Shown here: one piece after another, positions 9,413-17,129 of the stretch
Layout of the letters: each line of letters opens with the position of its first letter
Numbering within the stretch: position 1 is the stretch's first letter
From: Paenibacillus ihbetae
GTDB lineage: Bacteria; Bacillota; Bacilli; Paenibacillales; Paenibacillaceae
Assembly (NCBI RefSeq): GCF_002741055.1
Contig: NZ_CP016809.1
Coordinates: forward strand, 3,698,501 to 3,762,500
Length of the DNA: 64,000 nucleotides
Reading direction: 5' to 3'
Notes under the pieces: model-generated
Told to the model about the DNA's origin: nothing
The model's database searches: none
The model's input: only the letters and a program-made list of their open reading frames with translations
Program-made: the position numbers and the translations under genes

Positions 9413-9703
9413 GAGGTTGTTCAAAAAGTCGTCTTTTGATCACGAAGTGAGTCAAGAAGTAACGCGGCATCGAATCTTGAATTCAGCCGGGCCTAAGTCA
9501 ATGCTTCCGAAGCATGTTTCCCGCGGAAACATTTCAGGTGCTCACGTACCTAAACTAAGCAGATGCTTCCGAAGTCGTTTTCTACGAAAACGTTTAGCTC
9601 CACTCCTCACTCCCTAGCTTCATCTAACCTAAAGCGTTTTGAAAAAACGCACTTCGGAAGGATAAGCCTCGGTGCTGAAAAACCGACTTTTTGAACACGT
9701 ACC
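9413..9703. repeat. Dispersed inverted-repeat element, full-length copy (291 bp)
   Basis: Bounded by GAGGTTGTTCAAAAAGTCG at 9413-9431 and CGACTTTTTGAAC at 9684-9696. Inside are small palindromes (ATGCTTCCGAAGCAT, GTTTCCCGCGGAAAC and a CGTTTTCTACGAAAACG hairpin). The same modules occur in reverse orientation at 47332-47545. Short flanking CTTTAG sequences on both sides could be a target duplication. It lies wholly inside the predicted moaA 5' leader and encodes no credible protein. Confidence 0.88.
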
Positions 9704-9725
9704 TTTAGTTGCATGACATGGTCAC

Positions 9726-9754
9726 ATTGTAGCCATTCCCCGAACAGGAGTCAA
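9726..9754 (-). promoter_or_regulatory. Sigma-A-type promoter of moaA
   Basis: On the minus strand TTGACT (9754-9749), a 17-nt spacer and TACAAT (9731-9726). The start would be near 9719, giving a leader of about 320 nt that carries the whole repeat element. Confidence 0.75.
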
Positions 9755-9807
9755 TGAGGGTAAGCCCTGTTTTTCATGGGACAAGCCAGGAGCCGATTTC
9801 AAGAGCC

Positions 9808-9851
9808 TGTGATCCGTCTCACAGAAAGCGTTTACGGTTGCCGGTTATAAT
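9808..9851 (+). promoter_or_regulatory. FNR/CRP-type operator with promoter P1 of the TorD-like gene
   Basis: TGTGATCCGTCTCACA at 9808-9823 is a perfect TGTGA-N6-TCACA site. TATAAT follows at 9846-9851 with no -35 hexamer. The operator centre falls near -42 from the predicted start, the class II activator position. In Firmicutes without cAMP-CRP the likely binder is Fnr, which would mean induction without oxygen. This is an inference from position and motif. Confidence 0.72.
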
Positions 9852-9927
9852 GAAGGCGCAGATAACCGCTTTCTCCCCTTGGAAGCAGGAAGTCGCGGCA
9901 TTCTCATTTTCCGAAAGCTTCCTTAAT

Positions 9928-9989
9928 TTTCCGAAACTTTCGGAAATGATTTCAAATCACTTTCAATAGACAATCATCTAAGCTATACT
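9928..9989 (+). promoter_or_regulatory. Palindromic operator and promoter P2 of the TorD-like gene
   Basis: TTTCCGAAACTTTCGGAAA at 9928-9946 is a perfect 19-nt palindrome, with a further half-site TTTCCGAAAG at 9908-9917. A promoter TTTCAA-N17-TATACT lies at 9961-9989. The palindrome would be centred near -59. The regulator is unknown. Confidence 0.55.
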
Positions 9990-10038
9990 GTCATGGATAT
10001 CACATCCAACAAGAGAGGTTACCATTAGGAGGTTCGAA

Positions 10039-10716
10039 ATGGCGATATCACCTGTTCAAACTTTGGAGGTACCTGACGTCTGTCACCGGTGGCTGGAAAA
10101 CCGGGGGACGGTTTATGAGCTTTTGATCGATTTTATGGGCAATTCGCCCAGCTTGTCTATGATTGCGGAATGGAGCCGCGGAAGCGGGATCGGCAAAGCG
10201 GCGGAAGGCACCCAAGGGGGAGCCGACCTGGTGAATTATTTATGCGGCCGATCACCTGAGGAGCTGGTTAAGATCTGCGAGTATGAAGGCACGGAATACC
10301 GCCGTTTGCTCGAGCGGAACAAGCAGCGCCCGCTGTCCGAATCGCAGTATACGAAGAGCGGCTGCGTTCGGGACGTTGCCGAGTGTTATGAGACGGTCGG
10401 CGTTGCTTTTAACAAACTGCATGGAGAGGCCGACGATCATTTGGCGATTGAGCTGGAATTCATGACAGTGCTTCACGACCGGATGCTGAACAATTGTTAT
10501 GGCGAGGACGGTTTGCTGAAATTGATGGCCGCCCAGGAACAATTTTTGGAGGAGCATTTGCTGGCATGGGTGCCCTCGCTCTGCGAGGATATGAGGACTT
10601 CTACCGATAGCCCGCTTTATCGGGCGTTGTTCCGCTTGCTGGAGGAATTTCTTAAGCAGGACTTACGGATGCTGAAGGTGTGGAGGCAATCCCGTGAGGG
10701 GGAGCTTGTACATTAA
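10039..10716 (+). CDS. TorD/DmsD-family molybdoenzyme chaperone
   Basis: 225 aa, all helical by appearance. The TorD-family core is clear: DDHLAIELEFMTVLHDRM near residue 134, then QEQFLEEHLLAWVPSLCEDM and a C-terminal YRALFRLLEEFL. These cytoplasmic chaperones bind apo-molybdoenzymes of the DMSO-reductase family, hold them for insertion of bis-MGD and guard the Tat signal. ATG 10039 follows TTAGGAGGTTCGAA. Adjacent moaA and mobA support the role, but the client enzyme is not in the window. Two upstream promoters, one with an FNR-type site, suggest control by oxygen. The exact subfamily cannot be assigned from sequence alone. Confidence 0.85.
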   Translation: MAISPVQTLEVPDVCHRWLENRGTVYELLIDFMGNSPSLSMIAEWSRGSGIGKAAEGTQGGADLVNYLCGRSPEELVKICEYEGTEYRRLLERNKQRPLSESQYTKSGCVRDVAECYETVGVAFNKLHGEADDHLAIELEFMTVLHDRMLNNCYGEDGLLKLMAAQEQFLEEHLLAWVPSLCEDMRTSTDSPLYRALFRLLEEFLKQDLRMLKVWRQSREGELVH

Positions 10717-10790
10717 CGAGCGGATATGAAGGATGACGTGAAGGTCTGAATGGCCGCATGGACGTCCCAAAACATGCTATAGAATGAACA

Positions 10791-10834
10791 AAAGGGCATC
10801 ATTCAAGTCTTCGCAGACCTGAATGATGCCCTTA
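10791..10834. terminator. Bidirectional terminator between the TorD-like gene and the RND permease
   Basis: AAGGGCATCATTCAAGTC pairs with GACCTGAATGATGCCCTT around a short loop. On the minus strand it ends in CCCTTTTGTT, on the plus strand in CCCTTATTGTT. Confidence 0.85.
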
Positions 10835-10852
10835 TTGTTATAGGCGAGCCGT

Positions 10853-13800
10853 TTATTCGGCTGTTTGTTTCTTGCGGAATTTCATCAGGAACTCATACAC
10901 GATCGGCACGACGACAAGCGTCAGCAGCGTGGAGCTGATCAGGCCGCCGATCACCGTGATGCCAAGTCCCCGCGAGATAATCCCTGCGCTGTTCTCCCAT
11001 CCGAACACGAGCGGGAGCAGAGCGCCGATGGTCGCGAGTGCGGTCATCAGGATTGGACGAAGACGGGTCACCCCTGCCTCGAGCAGCGCTTCGCGAGTGC
11101 TGAGGCCTTCGCGCTCTTTGTGAATCACGCGGTCAATCAGAACGATCGCGTTGGTAACGACGATACCGATCAGCATCAGCACGCCCATCAGCGAGGATAC
11201 GTTCAGCGTTTCGCCGGTCACCAGCAAGCCGATAATCGCCCCGATGACGATGAACGGCAGCGAGAACAGAATCGCGAACGGAGCGAGCGCGCCCCCGAAC
11301 GTGACGACGAGAACGAAATACACGATGGCGATCGCGGCCAGCATGGCGAGTCCCAGCTGCCCGAACGTTTCATTGATCTGTTCCGTGACTCCGCCGAATT
11401 GTACGGAGACGCCGTCCGGAATTTCCAGCTTATCGACCTCAGCTTCCAGGCTGCTGGATGCAGTTCCTACGTCATTGGTCAAAATGTCGGCCGTTACAGT
11501 CACAACCATTTTACCGTCGATGCGTGTGATTGTGTCCGGAGTCGTCCCTTTCTCCACTTTGGCAACGTCCTTGATCGGTACTTCGATACCAAGCGGGGAG
11601 GTTACGGTTTCGTCCTCAATCTCCTTGATGCTCTTGTAAGTGGTGGTGTCGGCTTCGATATAGACATTGTAGGTTTTGTCCTCAATGTTTACCTCAGTCA
11701 GCACCGGACGCTCGCGAACAGGGCTGAGCTTCATGGCCAGCTGTCCGGCAGTGAGCCCGAGCGAGCTCAGCTTCTCTTGATCGGCGACGAGCGTGTACTG
11801 CTCAAACGCTTCGGACAAGCTCGTCTCTGCATTATCGAAAGTCGCGGTGTCCTTATTGGCGAGCTCTACAATCTGATCGGCCACCGGCTTGATCTGATCC
11901 AGGGAATCGCCGAACACGTTCACCGTCAGCTGGTTGCCGCCAAAGCCGCCGGCCATGTCCATATTGGCCCAGGTTCCTTCCGGAACGGCCTTCGTCAAAT
12001 CTTCAATCAGGGCTGTTTTGACATCCTCAAAGTTCTTGGTATCCGATTCATACATAATATAGAACAATCCCGAATTGGCGGAGCCCATGCCAAGCGGATT
12101 GCTGCCGCCGATGGAATACTGCATTTTCTCAACGCCCGGCTGATCCATGATCAGCTTCTCGGCTTTCAGCGCGCGCTGCTCGACATCCTCGAGCAGAACG
12201 CCCGGCTCAGGGGAATACGTCACCATTACGTATTTGTCTTCCTGCTCCGGAATGAAGCTGACGCCCAGGAATTTCGTAAGGAACAGGCTGCCGACCAGCA
12301 GGATGATCGCCATTAGGAATGTAATGGCCTTATGATTCAAGGACCATCTCAGAATGGAGCGATAGCCTTTGGCGATCGCGCCCGGCTTCTCCGCATGGTC
12401 ATGCTTGTTCTTCAGCCCCTTGCGGAACAGGCTGTGGGCCATGGCCGGCACGAGCGTGATCGCAACGACGAGAGAAGCCAGCAGCGCGAATACCATCGTC
12501 AATGCAAATGGCATGAACAGTTCGCCTACCATACCGCTGACCAACGTCAGCGGCAGGAATACCGCGATCGTTACGATGGTCGAGGACATAATCGGCACGA
12601 ACATTTCGCGGGTGGCGGCGCTGATGAGCTCCCTGCCAGAAAGCTTCTCGGTGGAAAGCGACATGCGCCGGTATATGTTTTCAATAACAACGATCGAGTC
12701 GTCTACAACCCGTCCGATGGCAACGGTCATCGCGCCAAGGGACATCATATTCAGGGTGATATCCATCTGCTGCAAACACAGAATCGCAATCAGCAGGGAC
12801 AGCGGGATCGAGATGATCGAAATAATCGTCGAACGGATATTGCGAAGGAAGAGCATAATGATCAGGACCGCGAACAATGCCCCGTACAACGCTTTGAAGA
12901 GCATCGTATGCACAGAGTCTTCAATCGGCTTGCCTTGGTCGAGCATGATGGTCAGATCCATGTCCGGATACAATTTGCCCAGTTCTTCGGCCTTATCCTT
13001 CACCAGGTTGACCACGTCAACGGTGTTGGCATCATTGGACTTGACGATCTGAATGCCGATCGATTCCTTCCCGTTGGTGCGGGAGATCGATTCCGAGGTG
13101 CCGATGACGTTAATATCGGCAATTTCGCTCAGCTTCACGGTTGGAATGCCGGCAGGAGCGCCGGTTTGCCCGCCTGGAGCACCCTGACCCTGAGCGCCTG
13201 CGGCACCCTGGCTCTGACCTTGGGCACCTGCGGCGCCTTGTCCCTGACCTTGAGCGCCTGCGGCTGCTTGGTCGCCTGCGCCTGTCTGCGTTGCTGCCTG
13301 GGCATCCGTGCTGTTCTGTGGAGCTCCTTGGGCGCCTGTCCCTGCTCCGGCCCCTTGACCGGCAGCAGCTCCCGACTGACCAGCGCCGCCTGCGTTCGGA
13401 GCCCCTGCTCCCGCGCCGGCTTGCGCACCTGCACCGCCTGGAATAACGGGGATCGCCAAGTTCTTCAGATCATCAATGGTAATGATCCCGCCGTCGATCG
13501 CAACGGCTTTTTGCGATTTATCCATCTCGAACATGCCGAGCGGAACGTACAGCGAGGAAGCCTGGACGATCTGCTTCACGGTATCCTCCGTGAGGCCAAG
13601 CTTATCCATTTCGTCCTGCTTGAAGTTCAGCTGGACTTCATTGACGTATTGGCCGGCAACCTGGATGGAAGCTACGCCGTCCAGATCCTCGAGAGCAGGC
13701 ACGATGTCATTCTCGGTAATGCGGGTCAATTCGTCGAGCTTCATGTTATTGCTGTTCGAAATGCTCAGCGAGACCACCGGCATCGAGCTCATGCTGAATT

Positions 13801-14185
13801 TCGAGATGGTCGGCTTCTGGGCCTCATCCGGCAGCTGAACCTCTTGGATGGCTTCGCGAACGGCCGCTGTAGCATTGTCGAGGTCGGTTCCGTAATCGAA
13901 TTCGACCATGACGTTTGCCGCATTCTCCATAGAGGTGGAAGTGACGGTCTTTACGCCGTCGATATTCCGGAGGCGCGTCTCCAGCGGCTTGGTGACTTCT
14001 TCTACGACACCCTCGGGTGCGGCGCCCGGGTAAACAGCGGTTACGCTAAGGAACGGCACGTTAATATCCGGGATCGTTTCCTGTTTCATCGTCACCCCGC
14101 TGTATAGTCCGGCGAAGGTTACGATGATGGTTAACAGCCAGATGGCAAATTTGTTCCGCAGCGAAAAATTAATAATTCCTTTCAT
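10853..14185 (-). CDS. swrC: RND efflux permease, SwrC/AcrB-like
   Basis: About 1110 aa HAE1-type RND transporter. The first membrane helix is in FAIWLLTIIVTFAGLYSGV, and a porter domain follows. TM4 holds GRVVDDSIVVIENIYRR with the proton-relay aspartates, and the second half repeats the plan. Closest in type and context to B. subtilis SwrC (YerP), which exports surfactin-like lipopeptides and supports swarming. The actual substrate here is unproven. Residues about 248-349 are a Gly/Ala/Gln-rich low-complexity stretch that normal family members lack. ATG 14185 has GAGGGGAG upstream. The TetR gene lies 59 bp upstream on the same strand. Confidence 0.92.
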   Translation of the reverse strand: MKGIINFSLRNKFAIWLLTIIVTFAGLYSGVTMKQETIPDINVPFLSVTAVYPGAAPEGVVEEVTKPLETRLRNIDGVKTVTSTSMENAANVMVEFDYGTDLDNATAAVREAIQEVQLPDEAQKPTISKFSMSSMPVVSLSISNSNNMKLDELTRITENDIVPALEDLDGVASIQVAGQYVNEVQLNFKQDEMDKLGLTEDTVKQIVQASSLYVPLGMFEMDKSQKAVAIDGGIITIDDLKNLAIPVIPGGAGAQAGAGAGAPNAGGAGQSGAAAGQGAGAGTGAQGAPQNSTDAQAATQTGAGDQAAAGAQGQGQGAAGAQGQSQGAAGAQGQGAPGGQTGAPAGIPTVKLSEIADINVIGTSESISRTNGKESIGIQIVKSNDANTVDVVNLVKDKAEELGKLYPDMDLTIMLDQGKPIEDSVHTMLFKALYGALFAVLIIMLFLRNIRSTIISIISIPLSLLIAILCLQQMDITLNMMSLGAMTVAIGRVVDDSIVVIENIYRRMSLSTEKLSGRELISAATREMFVPIMSSTIVTIAVFLPLTLVSGMVGELFMPFALTMVFALLASLVVAITLVPAMAHSLFRKGLKNKHDHAEKPGAIAKGYRSILRWSLNHKAITFLMAIILLVGSLFLTKFLGVSFIPEQEDKYVMVTYSPEPGVLLEDVEQRALKAEKLIMDQPGVEKMQYSIGGSNPLGMGSANSGLFYIMYESDTKNFEDVKTALIEDLTKAVPEGTWANMDMAGGFGGNQLTVNVFGDSLDQIKPVADQIVELANKDTATFDNAETSLSEAFEQYTLVADQEKLSSLGLTAGQLAMKLSPVRERPVLTEVNIEDKTYNVYIEADTTTYKSIKEIEDETVTSPLGIEVPIKDVAKVEKGTTPDTITRIDGKMVVTVTADILTNDVGTASSSLEAEVDKLEIPDGVSVQFGGVTEQINETFGQLGLAMLAAIAIVYFVLVVTFGGALAPFAILFSLPFIVIGAIIGLLVTGETLNVSSLMGVLMLIGIVVTNAIVLIDRVIHKEREGLSTREALLEAGVTRLRPILMTALATIGALLPLVFGWENSAGIISRGLGITVIGGLISSTLLTLVVVPIVYEFLMKFRKKQTAE

Positions 14186-14244
14186 GCGTCGGGTTTCTCC
14201 CCTCTCCATAACTTATGTCTCTAGCTTTGACCAAACGAATCTTC

Positions 14245-15186
14245 CTATGTCATTCCGCCAGGTGTTAAGTAGGTTTCCAGTACGGTCGTGATGGTATTCC
14301 TCAGCTCTTCATATAAGTCTTCCAGACCTTCAATTCCTTCAAGGTTTCTTAGCATTCCCTTCAGTACCGCCCGGCTCGGCTGGAGGGTAATCAGTTCCTT
14401 CTCCATAATCCCGAGGGACTCCAGGGTATCTTGCCGGAGTTCGTGATCCAGCTTCAGCTGCTTCATTTCATTCTTCATCGCCTTGATCACGATAAGCGGG
14501 TGACGCGGCGACCGCAGGTCGACCTGACACAGATCCTTCTGACCCAGAACGACCTCCAACGGAATAAGGGGTTTCGGCCGCCGGCGAAGCATGCTTGCCA
14601 TCACGTCGTCCATCAGCTGAATAAGATGTTCGGCCGTTTGTCCCACATTCAGGTGGAAGTCCGGCATGAACAGGAACCGGATGTAGGTGCCCAGTATACC
14701 GCCCATGAGCATGGCGATCTCCATGGTATAGGGCGCGGCTTCCGGCCCGTAGATGACTTGAAGTTTATGGTTAAACCACTGCAATGCCTGCACAATTTCC
14801 TGCTGGGCGTTATCCTTGTCAAACGGCGGCTTTCCCGGCACCGTCTGATCGTGGAATTGCTTCAGCAGAAATTCGCGAATCTCCATGAAATGGATGAGCA
14901 GCACCTCGGCCTGCTTGCGCAGCTGTTCCCTCGGTTCGAGGAGCGGATCGTTATCCACTCGCAGAATCTCATCCTTAATTCGGCCGATGATATGCTCGTA
15001 GATGCTCTTTTCCAATTCCTCTTTGGATTTGAAATGTAAATATAGGCTGCCTTTCGACATCCCGCATACTTCGGCGATCTCCTGCATGGAGGTTTCCGAG
15101 GCGCCCTTCGCGGAAAACAGCTGCATCGCAGTGATGAGAATTTGCTGCCTTTTATCTGCCGTTTTATCAGCCAAGCCTGATTTCAC
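14245..15186 (-). CDS. TetR/AcrR regulator, YerO-like
   Basis: 313 aa. The N-terminal helix-turn-helix is clear (ILITAMQLFSAKGASETSMQEIA, then GMSKGSLYLHFKSKEEL). The ligand domain is longer than in the usual 190-200 aa TetR protein: about 110 extra C-terminal residues, in line with B. subtilis YerO (about 290 aa), which sits next to swrC. It probably represses itself and the permease until a ligand binds. The start is GTG 15186 with a weak ribosome site. A TGACC/GGTCA operator covers its predicted transcription start. Confidence 0.86.
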   Translation of the reverse strand: MKSGLADKTADKRQQILITAMQLFSAKGASETSMQEIAEVCGMSKGSLYLHFKSKEELEKSIYEHIIGRIKDEILRVDNDPLLEPREQLRKQAEVLLIHFMEIREFLLKQFHDQTVPGKPPFDKDNAQQEIVQALQWFNHKLQVIYGPEAAPYTMEIAMLMGGILGTYIRFLFMPDFHLNVGQTAEHLIQLMDDVMASMLRRRPKPLIPLEVVLGQKDLCQVDLRSPRHPLIVIKAMKNEMKQLKLDHELRQDTLESLGIMEKELITLQPSRAVLKGMLRNLEGIEGLEDLYEELRNTITTVLETYLTPGGMT

Positions 15187-15215
15187 CTCGCTTGGGAACT
15201 TAAGAGTTCCGTTAT

Positions 15216-15265
15216 TGACCTCGCGGTCATTTCCGATTATAAAGGAAAAAGAACGGCCGTTTCAA
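15216..15265 (-). promoter_or_regulatory. Promoter and operator of the yerO-like/swrC operon
   Basis: On the minus strand TTGAAA (15265-15260), an 18-nt spacer and TATAAT (15241-15236). The palindromic arms TGACC...GGTCA at 15229-15216 cover +1 to +14. This is the layout of TetR autorepression. Confidence 0.65.
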
Positions 15266-15292
15266 CTTTCGTGAAAGGCCGTTCTTTTGAAA
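15250..15292 (-). terminator. Terminator of the SMR operon, overlapping the next promoter
   Basis: AAAAGAACGGCC pairs with GGCCGTTCTTTT, and TTTCA with TGAAA inside. On the minus strand it ends in GTTCTTTTTCC. The -35 of the yerO-like promoter is within this hairpin. Confidence 0.78.
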
Positions 15293-15311
15293 GATGTTCT
15301 ACTGGTGCTGC

Positions 15312-15515
15312 AAAAGGGACTTGCTTCCGCCACATGGGGCTATATCCGCATCACAAGTACTCAAAAGGGACTTGTTTCCGCCGCATGGGGCTATATTCGC
15401 CACAAGTACCAAAAAGGGACTTGTTTCCGCCACATGGGGCTATATCCGCATCATAAGTACTCAAAAGGGACTTGTTTCAGCCGCATAAAAGCTACATCCG
15501 CTCGCAAGCATCAAT
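15312..15515. repeat. Four tandem repeats of about 50 bp
   Basis: Units begin at 15312, 15363, 15412 and 15463, with lengths 51, 49 and 51 and a degenerate last copy. Each has AAAAGGGACTTG, then CCGCCACATGGGGCTATAT and an AAGT that can pair with ACTT. All three plus frames stay open across part of it, which is a by-product of the repeat, not evidence of a gene. Confidence 0.9.
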
Positions 15516-15560
15516 GGCTAACCCATGCAACCACCGTACATTTACGAATAAGGAAGTAGC

Positions 15561-15875
15561 TTAAGTGATCAGCTTCAATCCGACGGCAGAGCACAGAATC
15601 ATGGCGATGAACAGGATACGCCGCCATTCCTTCGGCTCGCCGAACAGTACCATGCCCGTGACGGTGCTGCCGACCGTCCCGATTCCGGTCCAGATGGCGT
15701 AGGCCGTACCCATGGGAATGCTCTCCATGGCAAACGACAGCAGGGAGAAGCTGATTGCAAACGAAGCGAACATCAGCAGCAGATAGATCCAGCCCTTCCG
15801 CTGAGACACTCCCTTAATGCCGATCACCCCGCCGATTTCAAGCAATCCTGCACAAATAAGCGCGATCCAGGCCAT
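15561..15875 (-). CDS. SMR family exporter subunit B (YkkC/YkkD-like)
   Basis: 104 aa with four hydrophobic helices, the size and layout of small multidrug resistance proteins. The membrane-embedded glutamate is in AGLLEIGGVIGIKG (Glu about 13). Helix 3 has GTAYAIWTGIGTVG. The upstream gene encodes a second SMR protein and its stop overlaps this start as TAATG, so the two are translationally coupled. Such paired SMRs (YkkCD, EbrAB) form a dual-topology heterodimer that exchanges a cation for protons. B. subtilis YkkCD exports guanidinium. The substrate here could be guanidinium or a quaternary amine. There is no guanidine-I riboswitch upstream. Confidence 0.9.
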   Translation of the reverse strand: MAWIALICAGLLEIGGVIGIKGVSQRKGWIYLLLMFASFAISFSLLSFAMESIPMGTAYAIWTGIGTVGSTVTGMVLFGEPKEWRRILFIAMILCSAVGLKLIT

Positions 15876-16222
15876 TATCGGCTCACCTCCCCGTTTTGCT
15901 CGGCATTGTCAGTGGTGACCAGCTTTAGTCCGATGACTCCGGCCAGCAGCACTCCGATCAGCAGCACCTTAATCAGCTTAAAAGGTTCGCCGAACAGCAG
16001 CATTTCAGTGCCGACCGTTCCAGCCGTGCCGATTCCGGTAAAAACCGCATACACCGTCCCCACAGGGAGCCGTTTAGCGGACTCAATGATCAAAAAGAAA
16101 CTGGCGACAATCGCCAGAGCGGTTCCTAGCCATTCCCACGTATTTGAAGCGTGCTTTAAGCCGATGACCCACAATATTTCGACCAAGCCGGCCAAAAGTA
16201 CAAAAACCCAATTTCGATTCAT
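15875..16222 (-). CDS. SMR family exporter subunit A (YkkC/YkkD-like)
   Basis: 115 aa, four membrane helices. The conserved glutamate is in LLAGLVEILWVIGLKHA (Glu about 15). This GLK pattern after the glutamate resembles the guanidinium-export (Gdx) branch more than EmrE. Helix 3 has GTVYAVFTGIGTAG. ATG 16222 has AAAGGAGAGG upstream. It is first of the pair and lies 122 bp downstream of the TetR gene on the same strand. The operon probably reads tetR-smrA-smrB and ends at the hairpin at 15250-15292. Confidence 0.9.
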   Translation of the reverse strand: MNRNWVFVLLAGLVEILWVIGLKHASNTWEWLGTALAIVASFFLIIESAKRLPVGTVYAVFTGIGTAGTVGTEMLLFGEPFKLIKVLLIGVLLAGVIGLKLVTTDNAEQNGEVSR

Positions 16223-16344
16223 GATGATTCCTCTCCTTTTCTTGACTAAGAAGACTAAGTGCTCCTTTTGCGCGAACGCTAACTTTTATGGACTGTGACT
16301 CTACGTGCCCGAGCGTCAGGCCGTTGTTTGATCGGAAATTATCG

Positions 16345-16926
16345 TTATCTTTCTCTCGACACGCCGGACCAATACACGGGCCATGCGGCTTCAAGCCGCC
16401 GAGTGGTGCGGGCTTCCCCGCCGTACAGCATCTCGACGGCAATGCCGTCGAGCAAGGTAAGGTAGGCAATGGCGGCCTGCCTAGGGTGCCGAATGATCCG
16501 TCCTTGTACCGGACAGCCGGCGGCTAGAAGCCTCGACAGCTTCTGTTCCTGCTCATCCAGGAACGGATAGACGAGATTCATGACATCGTCATACAGAGCG
16601 CTTGGCGGGAAAAAAACCATTCTCAGGAAAAACTTTCTCTCCGCATCCCGTTCGTAAATCTGCTGCCAATCCACCACAAATCCTTTCAGCTGCGCTTCAA
16701 GCGGAAGGGAGGCGTGCTCCTCGAAATAGTCTTCGATCCGCTGCTTCTGCCGCTCGAACACATCGGCCAGCACCTGCAGGAACAGGTCCTCTTTACTGGA
16801 AAAATGAGCATAGATCGATGGCTTCTTTATTCCGCAATCATCGGCAATATGTTTAAGCGAGGCTCCTTCATAGCCGTCTTGGGCGAAGCGGGCCAGAGCG
16901 GACTGTTTTATCTCAGCGGCACTCAT
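16345..16926 (-). CDS. TetR family regulator of the SMR operon
   Basis: 193 aa, standard TetR length. The helix-turn-helix is at residues about 10-50 (ALARFAQDGYEGASLKHIA, GIKKPSIYAHFSSKEDL). The C-terminal domain has the TetR_C motif FFLRMVFFPPSALYDDV seen in QacR-like regulators. ATG 16926 has a very good ribosome site, AGGAGGATT. A 20-bp palindrome lies directly upstream over the predicted transcription start, so it likely represses itself and the SMR pair. The inducing ligand is probably a compound the SMR pair exports. Confidence 0.88.
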   Translation of the reverse strand: MSAAEIKQSALARFAQDGYEGASLKHIADDCGIKKPSIYAHFSSKEDLFLQVLADVFERQKQRIEDYFEEHASLPLEAQLKGFVVDWQQIYERDAERKFFLRMVFFPPSALYDDVMNLVYPFLDEQEQKLSRLLAAGCPVQGRIIRHPRQAAIAYLTLLDGIAVEMLYGGEARTTRRLEAAWPVYWSGVSRER

Positions 16927-16937
16927 CGCAATCCTCC

Positions 16938-16988
16938 TAACTAACGGTCGTTAGTTATATTTTTAGCAAACGGGGCTGCTTCTGTCAA
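16938..16988 (-). promoter_or_regulatory. Promoter and palindromic operator of the tetR-SMR operon
   Basis: The operator TAACTAACGGTCGTTAGTTA is at 16938-16957, with 9-bp perfect arms around two bases. The minus-strand promoter is TTGACA (16988-16983), 17 nt, TAAAAA (16965-16960), so the operator covers about -4 to +16. Confidence 0.8.
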
Positions 16989-17129
16989 TAGTCTTTTTAT
17001 TGGGCCTAACGAGGGCCGGGGCTTTTTAGTTCATGCTTTAGTTCCCGAGACTTATCATGTAGAATATGGGTTGACCAGCATCGTACATACAAAAGAGAGA
17101 TGAAGCGATGAAGCAAGGGGTAGAAGGAT

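Noticed and set aside
9417..9617. Small protein encoded by the dispersed repeat (N-terminus MFKKSSFDHEV, also at two other copies)
   Set aside because: The start lies in the inverted repeat, no ribosome site precedes it, and the frames diverge after a few residues, so it is a by-product of the repeat.
10865..14107. Two long plus-strand frames (483 and 591 codons) opposite the RND permease
   Set aside because: They mirror the permease, including the low-complexity tract, and have no ribosome sites or recognisable domains.
15271..15559. Three overlapping plus-strand frames across the 50-bp repeats
   Set aside because: Open frames arise because the repeat lacks stops. Unit lengths of 49 and 51 bp shift the frame, and there is no ribosome site.
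16223..16344. Guanidine-I (ykkC) riboswitch before the SMR pair
   Set aside because: None of the conserved ykkC segments is present. A TetR gene and operator provide control instead.
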